Shown: positions 54,677 through 61,558 of the stretch, one piece after another | Layout of the letters: each line of letters begins with the position of its first letter | Numbering within the stretch: the stretch's first letter is position 1 | Source: Acidobacteriota bacterium | GTDB taxonomy: Bacteria; Acidobacteriota; Terriglobia; Acidiferrales; UBA7541 | Direction of reading: 5' to 3' | Assembly (NCBI GenBank): GCA_003224525.1 | Contig: QHZB01000176.1 | Location: 1 to 61,558 of the forward strand | Length of the DNA: 61,558 nucleotides | Notes under the pieces: model-generated | Database searches by the model: none | What the model saw: only the letters and a program-made list of their open reading frames with translations | Told to the model about the DNA's origin: nothing | Made by a program: the position numbers and the translations under genes

Positions 54677-55087
54677 TCAGACTCTTAAAATCATTACTTC
54701 GGTCGCTTTGATCAGCGCCGCAGCCCGCTCCCCGGGCTTCAGCCGCAGCTCTGTGGCCGCATCCGCCGTGATGATGGAGGTAATATGCTGCTCTCCGATC
54801 GCCAGCGTGACCTGCGCCAGCAGACCGCTGAACTTGATCGCCACCACACGCCCGATCAACTGGTTTCGCCCGCTGATCTTCCGAAGATTTCCCCGCCGCG
54901 TTTCGACATCTCCGCGCTCCAGTTGCTTCGGAAATAACCGGTCGATCTCGCTCTCCGGCACGCGGTGATGTCCGCCGGGCGTTTTCAGCGATTTGATTTT
55001 TCCGTGGTAGATCCACTGCTTCAAGGTGGGATAGCTGATGCCTAGGATATTCGCTGCTTCTCTCGGCGCCAATAGCTTCTCGACCAT
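54677..55087 (-). CDS. MerR/excisionase-type HTH fused to a molybdate-binding (Mop/TOBE) domain
   Basis: This is a 136-residue regulator heading modABC. Residues 1-55 form an excisionase-like winged HTH (LAPREAANILGISYPTLKQW, then GKIKSLKTPGGHHRVPESEI). Residues 70-136 form a Mop domain (GRNQLIGRVVAIKFSGLLAQ, TSIITADAATELRLKPGERA, IKATEVMIL), which binds oxyanions. This replaces the ModE layout of LysR-type HTH plus two Mop domains. A direct repeat (ATACG twice, ten bases apart) upstream may be its operator. It likely represses or tunes the importer by molybdate level. Confidence 0.9.
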   Translation of the reverse strand: MVEKLLAPREAANILGISYPTLKQWIYHGKIKSLKTPGGHHRVPESEIDRLFPKQLERGDVETRRGNLRKISGRNQLIGRVVAIKFSGLLAQVTLAIGEQHITSIITADAATELRLKPGERAAALIKATEVMILRV

Positions 55088-55135
55088 CCGCCTCCTGCGA
55101 ATCCGCAGAATACTGCACTACAGTTCGTCTTAGCA

Positions 55136-55150
55136 ATACGTTTTTATACG
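55136..55150. promoter_or_regulatory. Direct repeat ATACG-N5-ATACG upstream of the mod operon
   Basis: Two ATACG boxes (55136-55140, 55146-55150) are one helical turn apart, about 50 bases before the HTH-TOBE gene. Direct-repeat binding is known for BldC-type MerR-like HTHs; use as operator here is inferred. Confidence 0.35.
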
Positions 55151-55310
55151 ATTGGATGTTCCTCTTTCTTGTTTTAACCTGTGGAGGAAGTGGCGGTGTG
55201 CCGCGACCGTAACATTCCAAGCACATCCAGCAAATGGCCGCGAGGCAAACGACTACAATACGACAAGCACAGATGGAAACGGCGCGTTTTGCCGTCGGCG
55301 AGGGTTCCTC

Positions 55311-55727
55311 TTGGAAAAGCTGACGAACGAGGAGGTGCGCAAAGCGGTTGAACTGTTCTGGACCACGTTTCTTGCCAAGTCGGAAGACACCTTGAATTCC
55401 TACTATGCGCCGGGAAGTACGATTTTTCAGATCTCCATGGGCCGCGCTGAACCCGGCCGCTTGGGCGCGATGCGCCGCGCTAGAGAATACTTCCGTCCCG
55501 ATACACGGATGGAATTAAAGCTCGGCCTCATTGATGTCGTGCTGATCGGCTCCGATGCGGGCATTGCGAGCTACACGTTTCATTTTCAGGCCACCGGCCG
55601 TGACGTCGGCGGCGGCAAGCGTGTCGAAGAAAAACTCGATCTTGTGCGCGCCACTCATGTCTTTCAAAGAGACAGTCAAGGCAGGCTGCGCATTCTTCAT
55701 GAACACTTTTCCGCCCCCGTCAGTTGA
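55311..55727 (+). CDS. SnoaL/NTF2-like (DUF4440-type) protein
   Basis: This is a 138-residue cone-shaped NTF2-like fold. The pattern VRKAVELFWTTFLAKSEDTL, then NSYYAPGSTIFQISMGRAEP and ATHVFQRDSQGRLRILHEHF, matches DUF4440/SnoaL-like proteins, often found in ketosteroid-isomerase-type or binding roles. I chose TTG at 55311, with CGAGGG upstream; the frame is open back to 55152, but that part has no homology. The substrate is unknown. It is divergent from the mod operon and converges with the fadN-like gene. Confidence 0.75.
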   Translation: MEKLTNEEVRKAVELFWTTFLAKSEDTLNSYYAPGSTIFQISMGRAEPGRLGAMRRAREYFRPDTRMELKLGLIDVVLIGSDAGIASYTFHFQATGRDVGGGKRVEEKLDLVRATHVFQRDSQGRLRILHEHFSAPVS

Positions 55728-55768
55728 GTGCGTACCGTTGATTCCATGGCTCCAGTGAGACCGGCTTC

Positions 55769-58219
55769 CTAGTTACGGAGCGGCTTGCCAGTCTTGAGCG
55801 TGTGCGCGATGCGCTCTTGTGTTTTCTTTTCCCCGCAAAGGGAAACAAAGGCTTCGCGCTCGAGATCCAAGACGTACTGCTCGCTGACCAATTGCGGTGA
55901 CGTCAGCGGCCCTCCGGCGAGGATGTTTGCGAGCTTGCGGCCCACATGCGCGTCGTACTCGGAGGCATAGCCGCCGCGGAGCATCATGTGGATCGCGAGC
56001 TTCGCGCCGGCAAGAAAGTGTTCGCCGAGCACTTTGATCTGCGTGGTTTGCGCGCCTTCCTGCCAGCTTGCCGCGAGAGGCTTGTAGTCGCCACGCACGA
56101 GCGCAAGCGCGGCTTCCTTTGCGTCGGCGACCAGCCGGTCGCGGTTCATGGAGACGCCGTCTTCGCGGCGCAAATATCCCAAGTCGCGGCATTCTTCGGC
56201 GCTCGTGCCAACTCTAGCCATCGCAATCGCTTCAAAGCTGGGCTTCAGGGCGTGGAAAAGATCGAGGTCGGATTCCGGAGAAGAGGACAGGCTGAAGCCT
56301 GTCCCACTGGCGTGTTCATTCGCGCGAATCAGCATTTCCTTCGTGCCGCCGCCGCCGGGAATCAGACCCACACCCGTTTCCACCAAGCCGATGTAGGCTT
56401 CCGCCGCCGCTTGAATCTTTGCCGCGTGCAGGCTCACTTCGCAGCCACCGCCGAGTGCCAGTCCCTGCGGCGCCGCCACCACCGGCTTAGGCGCGTATTT
56501 GATCGCCAGATTGATATTCTGGAATTGCTTTACCGCCATGTGCAATTCGTCCCACTCCTGCTCCTGGGCCCCCACCAGAACCAGCATCAAGTTTGCGCCC
56601 ACGGAAAAATTCACTGCCTGGTTTGCAATGACCATGGCCTCAAAATCCGTTTCCAGCCGCTTCAAGCCCTTTTGCAGCATGGCGATCAAGTCCGCCCCGA
56701 TGGCATTCATCTTGGCGTGAAATTCGCAGCACACTACGCCATCGCCGAGATCGATCAGGCTAGCGCCGGAATTGCGCTCCACTTCGCGGCCCGCATCTTT
56801 CAGCGATTTCAGAATGATGACACCTTTCGGCTCTTCGATCTTTTTCGCTCCGCCGCTGCCAATATCGAGAACCGTCGTCGTGCCTTTCTCCGCTTCGTAA
56901 AATCCTTTCCGCCCGCACGACAGCACTCTCTCGATGACCGGCGGCAGCGTGCGTCCCTCTTTCCGCGCTTGGCCAGCAAACGCCTTCACGCCAATGGCAT
57001 CCATGATTTCGAACGGTCCAAGTTCCCAGGCAAAGCCCCAGCGCATCGCGCGATCAACGTCGACAACGTTGTCGGAAATTTCCGGCACGCGTCGCGCCGC
57101 ATACAAACACATCTCGGAAAGCGCGCCCCACAAAAACTGCTGCGCTTTGTCACCCTTCTGCCCTTCCAGCACGGGCCCCGCCAGCGCGCGCAATCGCTCC
57201 CGTGTGTCCTCAATGGCTTTACCCATTTCGAGTGAAGCGAATTTCCCTTTCTGCCGCGCGCGATAATCCATGGTGTTCACATCGAGCGTCAGGATTTCTC
57301 TTTCGCCTTCGCCCTTGACCTTCTTGTAAAAACCCTGCCCGGTCTTGTCTCCAAGCCAGCCGCGCTTGACCATTTCTTCCACGAGCGCCGGCACTCGGTA
57401 CATTTCCCGAGATTCGTCGTTCGGCGCCGTCTCGTAAATGTTCTTCACGACGTGCACCAGCACATCGAGACCCACGATATCCGCCGTTCGAAACGTCGCC
57501 GACTTCGGCCAGCCCACTGCCGGCCCCGTGCAGGCGTCCACCTCTTCCACCGTCATTCCGAGCGTGCCCATCAGGCGCAGTGCATTCAGCATTGAAAACG
57601 TTCCGATGCGGTTGGCGATGAAGTTTGGCGTATCTTTTGCCAGCACCACGCCTTTTCCCAGCCGCCGGTCGCAAAACTCGCTCAAGGACTCGACCACATC
57701 AGCTGAGGTCTTCGGCCCGGGGATCACTTCCACAAGTTTCAAGTATCGCGGCGGATTGAAGAAATGCGTCCCCGCCCAGTGCTGCTGAAACTCTTCGCTC
57801 ATACCCTCCGCGATTAAGCGCACGGGCAACCCGGAGGTGTTGGTAGTTACGATGGCTCCAGGTTTGCGAAACTGGGCTACGCGCGCCAGCAATTTCCGCT
57901 TGATTTCCAGATTCTCTGCGACCACTTCGATGATCCAATCAGCTTCCGCGCAACGCGCCAGGTCGTCCTCGAAGTTCCCAATGGCAATTTTTTCCGCAAG
58001 CGCCGGGGTGAAAAACGCCGCTGGCTTTGATTTTTTTGCCGCGTCCAATCCAGCACGTACAATTTTGTCGCGCTCTCCGGCCGGCCGATCGGCGGGCAAA
58101 TTCGGGGGGACAATGTCCAGCAAGACGCACGGCAGCCCGGCGTTCGCGAAATGCGCTGCGATCCGCGAGCCCATCGTTCCCGCTCCCAGCACCACTGCCT
58201 TCTCGATGCGACGTTTCAT
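55769..58219 (-). CDS. 3-hydroxyacyl-CoA dehydrogenase / enoyl-CoA hydratase (FadN type)
   Basis: This is a bifunctional beta-oxidation enzyme of 816 residues. The dehydrogenase comes first (AVVLGAGTMGSRIAAHFANA, then AGTHFFNPPRYLKLVEVIPG and KDTPNFIANRIGTFSMLNAL). The crotonase part comes last (PKPVVAAPQGLALGGGCEVS, then ETGVGLIPGGGGTKEMLI). This order is that of Bacillus FadN and is the reverse of FadB/FadJ. Within the crotonase part a palindrome (56285-56304) codes for an extra segment, ASGTGFSLSSSPESD. The start at 58219 has AAGG upstream. No thiolase gene is in the window. Confidence 0.93.
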   Translation of the reverse strand: MKRRIEKAVVLGAGTMGSRIAAHFANAGLPCVLLDIVPPNLPADRPAGERDKIVRAGLDAAKKSKPAAFFTPALAEKIAIGNFEDDLARCAEADWIIEVVAENLEIKRKLLARVAQFRKPGAIVTTNTSGLPVRLIAEGMSEEFQQHWAGTHFFNPPRYLKLVEVIPGPKTSADVVESLSEFCDRRLGKGVVLAKDTPNFIANRIGTFSMLNALRLMGTLGMTVEEVDACTGPAVGWPKSATFRTADIVGLDVLVHVVKNIYETAPNDESREMYRVPALVEEMVKRGWLGDKTGQGFYKKVKGEGEREILTLDVNTMDYRARQKGKFASLEMGKAIEDTRERLRALAGPVLEGQKGDKAQQFLWGALSEMCLYAARRVPEISDNVVDVDRAMRWGFAWELGPFEIMDAIGVKAFAGQARKEGRTLPPVIERVLSCGRKGFYEAEKGTTTVLDIGSGGAKKIEEPKGVIILKSLKDAGREVERNSGASLIDLGDGVVCCEFHAKMNAIGADLIAMLQKGLKRLETDFEAMVIANQAVNFSVGANLMLVLVGAQEQEWDELHMAVKQFQNINLAIKYAPKPVVAAPQGLALGGGCEVSLHAAKIQAAAEAYIGLVETGVGLIPGGGGTKEMLIRANEHASGTGFSLSSSPESDLDLFHALKPSFEAIAMARVGTSAEECRDLGYLRREDGVSMNRDRLVADAKEAALALVRGDYKPLAASWQEGAQTTQIKVLGEHFLAGAKLAIHMMLRGGYASEYDAHVGRKLANILAGGPLTSPQLVSEQYVLDLEREAFVSLCGEKKTQERIAHTLKTGKPLRN
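56285..56304. repeat. Palindromic element inside the FadN-type gene
   Basis: GGACAGGCT and AGCCTGTCC form a perfect nine-base stem around GA (56285-56304). On the coding strand it is read in frame within an apparent insertion between GTKEMLI and the DLFHALKP helix of the crotonase part. Confidence 0.65.
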
Positions 58220-58336
58220 GGCACGCCTTTTTACAGGATTTACACGGCCCACTTAGTTCGATGGGACAGGTTACAAAACCGGCATGCGCGGGTCAAACGG
58301 CCGGCAGATCCCTGGATATAGTACTAAAATGGAGAA

Positions 58337-59221
58337 ATGACGGACGAAGGCAGAGTCTCCAGCACTCTCGGCTGGTTTCGAACGGCAAAGGACAAGTTTC
58401 GCGCCTTCGCCTACGGCGAGCAAAGCGAACCCCGGGAGCGCCCGCGCGTGGGCTTGGCTCTTGCAGGCGGCTTTGCGCGTGGTATAGCGCACCTCGGTGT
58501 CCTCCGCGCTTTGCGCGAAGCTGGAATTCCCATCGATTGCGTGGCCGGCACGAGCGTCGGAGCACTGATCGCCGTGGGCTACTGCGCGGGAGCATCGCTG
58601 GAACAAATGGCCAGGGTTGGCACATCCACAAGCTTCACGGATTTCGGGCGCTGGACGCCGTCCTGGCTCGGACTAGCCACCAACCAGCGCATGGAAAAAT
58701 ATATCGAGCGTTTTACTCACGTAAAAACTTTTGAGGAATTGCAAACGCCGCTGGCTATCGCCACCACGGACATCACCGCAGGAGTTTCTGTCTACTACTC
58801 CCACGGGCCCATCGCGCCGCCGCTGCGCGGTTCCTGCGCTTATCCCGGCCTTTTTGTGCCCATTCAATTTGAGGGGCGGACGCTGGTCGACGGATTCGTC
58901 ACCGCGCCGGTACCAGTCGAGGGCGTTTTGCTTCTTGGCGCGGACGTGGTCATCGCCGTGTACCTGGAAGCGGACAACATCGAACAGCCTCGCACGTTCA
59001 CGGACGTCCTCAGCCGCTCCTTCAACATCATCCAGCGGCATAGCGATCTCTCCTGGCGGACGCAGGCGGACATAGTCATCGAGCCGGACGTGAAACCTTT
59101 TGTGTGGGACGATTTCAGCAAGACCCCGGAGATGATTGCAGCCGGCGAGGCCGCGACGCTGGCGGCTTTGCCGGAAATTCGCGCCGTGCTCCGGGGCGAA
59201 AAGCGGGATTCCGCAGCCTAG
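58337..59221 (+). CDS. Patatin-like phospholipase
   Basis: This is a 294-residue patatin-family lipid acyl hydrolase. It has the Gly-rich oxyanion loop LALAGGFARGIAHLGVLRAL, the nucleophile elbow CVAGTSVGALIAVGY (GxSxG) and the dyad Asp in GRTLVDGFVTAPVPV. No signal peptide is seen. RssA-like bacterial members of this size are usually cytoplasmic or membrane-associated. The substrate is unknown; phospholipid deacylation fits its position near fatty acid genes. It is divergent from the fadN-type gene. Confidence 0.93.
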   Translation: MTDEGRVSSTLGWFRTAKDKFRAFAYGEQSEPRERPRVGLALAGGFARGIAHLGVLRALREAGIPIDCVAGTSVGALIAVGYCAGASLEQMARVGTSTSFTDFGRWTPSWLGLATNQRMEKYIERFTHVKTFEELQTPLAIATTDITAGVSVYYSHGPIAPPLRGSCAYPGLFVPIQFEGRTLVDGFVTAPVPVEGVLLLGADVVIAVYLEADNIEQPRTFTDVLSRSFNIIQRHSDLSWRTQADIVIEPDVKPFVWDDFSKTPEMIAAGEAATLAALPEIRAVLRGEKRDSAA

Positions 59222-59269
59222 AACTGTTTATCTCTGTGGACAGTTCTCTCACGGGGAAGTTCCAAAAGT

Positions 59270-59530
59270 CTATTCGCGAGTGACCTGTACTGCCACGGGC
59301 TGGCCTTCGCCTTTGCCGCGCTGCGTTAGCCAGGCGGCGAGGCCTTCCGAGAAGCGTTCGGGAGAAAGGCGGAAACTGGCTTCGACCTTGCCATCAGCCA
59401 CGGGAAGTGTGTCGTCAAAATCGGCGGAGTTGGTGAAGTTGCGCATGCAGAATTGATCGAGCCAATCGAGCGGGCAAGCGCGGGATTCGCCGCGAATCTC
59501 TACGTTGACGTTGAACTTTTGTGCGTACAT
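59270..59530 (-). CDS. Small protein of unknown function
   Basis: This is an 86-residue protein from the ATG at 59530 (MYAQKFNVNVEIRGESRACP); the frame is open to an ATG at 59539. It is mixed alpha/beta, with Cys at CPLDWLDQFCMR and a helical C-terminus (RLSPERFSEGLAAWLTQ). It lies 72 bases after the desaturase gene on the same strand and may be cotranscribed. I do not recognise the family. Confidence 0.6.
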   Translation of the reverse strand: MYAQKFNVNVEIRGESRACPLDWLDQFCMRNFTNSADFDDTLPVADGKVEASFRLSPERFSEGLAAWLTQRGKGEGQPVAVQVTRE

Positions 59531-59602
59531 GAAGCCCAAGACGCGAGGCTAAGGCCCGCATCTACAGTTTAGGACAAAGCTGGCCGGGTAGCACGCAGCG
59601 GG

Positions 59603-60448
59603 CTACGACGCGCGGGGGCGCTTGACCGAATGGGCCAGTCCGACGGCCTCGAGCATCCAGATGAAATACCAGCCGATGTCGGTCTGATACCAGCGAAGGC
59701 CAAGTCGCGCGGAACCGGCGTGCGTGTGATGGTTTTGATGCCAGTTCTCGCCCCACGCGGTCAATTGGAACGGGCCAAGCCACCAGACGTTCATGCTGGA
59801 ATCGCCTTCTTCGACATGATTGAGATGCGTGAGGCTGTTCACCAGGCACTGCATGTGCAGCGAGTAGACCAGGCGGATAGCACCCATCCAGAAGAAGCCC
59901 ATCCATCCGAAGCCGAGAATCAGACCGATGCAGATCGAGAAGACAATGACGGGCGTTTCGGCCCATCCCCAGATTTTGTACACGCCGCCGGTGAGTTCAG
60001 GCGCCCAGCGCTTCTTGTCGGCGGGCTGAGTTTGATAGAGCCAGCGAAGATGTGCCCACCAGAAGCCGCCCTGCTTGGGACTGGAGATGTCCTCGGGCGT
60101 GTCGGTAACCGAATGGTGTAGGCGATGATACGCGACCCAGCTGGCAGGGTGGCCAGAGCCGTTGAAGACGGCCCAAAAGATCAAAATTTGCTCGACGATC
60201 CGGTTGGTCTTGAGGGTCTTGTGGGCGAGCATGCGGTGATAGCAGACGGTCGTGCCGAGACCGCCAAAAGCGATGCTGAGCAAAGTCATGCCGACAACCT
60301 TGAGGCTTGGCACCGGGAAGAGGATCAGCCCGACGACCGCGAGAACGTGAATGAGGACGATATAAGCGAAGACGGCTTCTTTGCCGCGAACGGGTTTCCA
60401 GAAGGGCCGGTCCCAGGGGCGCTCTTGTTGCGTTACCGTCAATTCCAT
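59603..60448 (-). CDS. Fatty acid (acyl-CoA delta-9 type) desaturase
   Basis: This is a 281-residue membrane di-iron desaturase. The three His boxes are CYHRMLAHKTLKTNRIVEQI (HRMLAH), AYHRLHHSVTDTPEDISSPK (HRLHH) and ENWHQNHHTHAGSARLG (HQNHH). Four helices are visible. It introduces a double bond into a saturated acyl chain, probably at C9, and so adjusts membrane fluidity. It is transcribed away from a 276-base upstream region that should hold its promoter. Electron donors (ferredoxin, reductase) are not adjacent. Confidence 0.95.
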   Translation of the reverse strand: MELTVTQQERPWDRPFWKPVRGKEAVFAYIVLIHVLAVVGLILFPVPSLKVVGMTLLSIAFGGLGTTVCYHRMLAHKTLKTNRIVEQILIFWAVFNGSGHPASWVAYHRLHHSVTDTPEDISSPKQGGFWWAHLRWLYQTQPADKKRWAPELTGGVYKIWGWAETPVIVFSICIGLILGFGWMGFFWMGAIRLVYSLHMQCLVNSLTHLNHVEEGDSSMNVWWLGPFQLTAWGENWHQNHHTHAGSARLGLRWYQTDIGWYFIWMLEAVGLAHSVKRPRAS

Positions 60449-60724
60449 GTGCTCTCCGGCGATCTGCTTTGTTTACTGCGTGAATGCCCGGCGTGCAGAA
60501 CGTGATAGGCAATCATAAGAATACCATCTTCCCGCGCAGCACGGCGGAAAACTGTACCAGAGTGAACACAAACAGTGAACAGGGCATTGATTGCGAGTTT
60601 CGATGGATGAAAAGGTCGACGGTGGGGAGTGGAAAGTCGAAAAGTGATGAGTCTGATGAGGGAAGCAGCAGGAATTCATTAGCTTTCTTTTAGAGTGGAC
60701 AAGACGCCGGGCGAAAAAAAATCC

Positions 60725-61492
60725 TCAGGGCCAGGGAGTTTTGTCCGAAACGAGTTTCCAGAAGATTTGCCGAAGGATGCCGAGAGTGAGTTCGGCATCG
60801 GTGGCGGAGAGGTGGAGGCGGCGGACGAGGCGCCGGATTTTTTCCTCGGTGGGAGCGCCGGAGCGCCTCCTCTGGGAGCCAATTGGACTCGCTTTCAAGT
60901 AGCCACTGGAGCGAAGGGCGTCGAGCAAGAGAGCGGTGAGGCGCTCGAGATCGGCGGCGGTGGCGGCGCTAGGTTTCTCCGGTTTCGGAACGGCTTGGGG
61001 ATTGCGCGCGAGTTCATAGAGGCACACGGCTACGGCCTGGCCGAGGTTCATGGAGCGATGTTCTTCGCGGGTGGGGATACGCAGCAACCAATCGCAGTGG
61101 CTGAGGTCTTCGTTGGAGAGACCGCGCTTCTCTGAACCAAACAGAAGGGCGACGGGGCTGGCCGCAAGGCGTTTGCGGATGAGGGGAGCGGCTCGCTCGA
61201 GGCGCTGGACGGGGTGCTGCAATTGACGGAGGCCGACGGCGGTGGTTCCGACGACGAGAGTGCAGTCCGCGAGGGCTTCGGCGAGGGTCTTGAACTCCTC
61301 GGCGCGGGCGAGCAGCGGCGCGGCGCCGACTGCGGAGCGCGCTTCGCGAAAAGCCAGCTCATAGGGATTCACCACACGAAGATGGAGGAAGCCGAAGTTG
61401 CTCATCGCCCGGGCGGCGGCGCCGATGTTGAGGGGATTGCGGGGACTGACAAGTACGATGCGCAAGCGGTCGAGAGCGGATTGGGGAGACAA
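60725..61492 (-). CDS. trmJ: tRNA (cytidine/uridine-2'-O-) methyltransferase TrmJ-like
   Basis: This is a 255-residue SPOUT methyltransferase that methylates ribose 32 in tRNA anticodon loops. The start LRIVLVSPRNPLNIGAAARA (motif 1) follows a TTG codon. ALLFGSEKRGLSNEDLSHCD (motif 2) and REEHRSMNLGQAVAVCLYEL (motif 3) form the knotted SAM site. The C-terminal extension of about 70 residues is helical, as in TrmJ rather than TrmL. An upstream stop excludes a longer start. It lies about 65 bases from the window's end. Confidence 0.93.
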   Translation of the reverse strand: MSPQSALDRLRIVLVSPRNPLNIGAAARAMSNFGFLHLRVVNPYELAFREARSAVGAAPLLARAEEFKTLAEALADCTLVVGTTAVGLRQLQHPVQRLERAAPLIRKRLAASPVALLFGSEKRGLSNEDLSHCDWLLRIPTREEHRSMNLGQAVAVCLYELARNPQAVPKPEKPSAATAADLERLTALLLDALRSSGYLKASPIGSQRRRSGAPTEEKIRRLVRRLHLSATDAELTLGILRQIFWKLVSDKTPWP

Positions 61493-61558
61493 GGGAGACG
61501 AGTTTACAGCAGGAGAGAAGTAATGAAGTAAAGAGAAAAGGAAGAAAAAGTTGCCGCC

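Noticed and set aside
55946-57235. Long plus-strand ORF (429 codons) opposite the FadN-type gene
   Set aside because: High GC keeps antisense frames open; the product is Arg/His-rich and matches no family, while the other strand has clear motifs.
1-61558. CRISPR arrays, tRNA or rRNA genes, IS elements, prophage
   Set aside because: No regularly spaced repeats of 24-40 bases, no cloverleaf-like GTTCGA-type T-loops outside coding frames, no transposase or integrase patterns were found by eye.

Overview
The window is a GC-rich, gene-dense stretch of a bacterial chromosome with no rRNA, tRNA, CRISPR array, IS element or prophage that I can see. The best guess for the host is an Acidobacteriota member, probably near the Terriglobia. 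The reasons are a large orphan MacB/FtsX-type permease of the acidobacterial duplicated type, an AroD-AroE fusion, lipid A genes of a Gram-negative cell, a PIN/VapC-type remnant and F420 genes. This is inference from gene content only.

Layout. 1-5.3 kb: the end of lepA, a broken TPR gene, xseA, a decayed vapC, and a MerR regulator divergent from a Cys-rich exported protein. 5-8.2 kb: ndk, a broken four-helix-bundle gene and sucCD. 8.3-14.2 kb: a VOC protein, trpD, a FecR-like protein, an ABC exporter pair and an exported M20 peptidase. 14.2-18.5 kb: a minus-strand aromatic amino acid operon (aroDE-trpE-small ORF-trpG). 18.6-23 kb: an exported protein of unknown role, AMMECR1, pgsA and hflX. 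23.3-29.8 kb: an FKBP isomerase, then a tightly overlapping operon fabZ-lpxA-lpxI-Gfo/Idh-tonB-like-micro-ORF-miaA. 30-35.2 kb: an M20 peptidase, a TPR/gluzincin protein and an M1-type peptidase. 35.3-39.1 kb: a radical SAM/SPASM-like protein followed by an ABC exporter and a TPR-like membrane protein. 39.3-46.8 kb: the orphan permease, fumC, a frameshifted zinc-ribbon gene, and an exported acetamidase with an MBL-fold hydrolase. 46.9-50.7 kb: operon cofH-cofC-scoA-scoB-PPOX, linking coenzyme F420 synthesis to a CoA-transferase and a likely F420 enzyme. 51-55.1 kb: a cytochrome c, a small exported protein, and modABC with an HTH-TOBE regulator. 55.3-61.5 kb: a SnoaL-like protein, a FadN-like beta-oxidation enzyme, a patatin, an unknown small protein, a fatty acid desaturase and TrmJ.

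Five genes carry single-base frameshifts. Several are otherwise well preserved, and one sits in the middle of an intact operon. They may be real decay or residual assembly errors.

The most interesting points are a 30-bp triplication across the scoA/scoB start, a MerR-type promoter with a 19-bp spacer driving an uncharacterised Cys-rich exported protein, a 32-residue membrane micro-ORF coupled to tonB-like and miaA, palindromic elements read through in frame inside three enzymes, and three tandem 26-nt hairpin units upstream of sucC. I see no clear new defence or mobile system.
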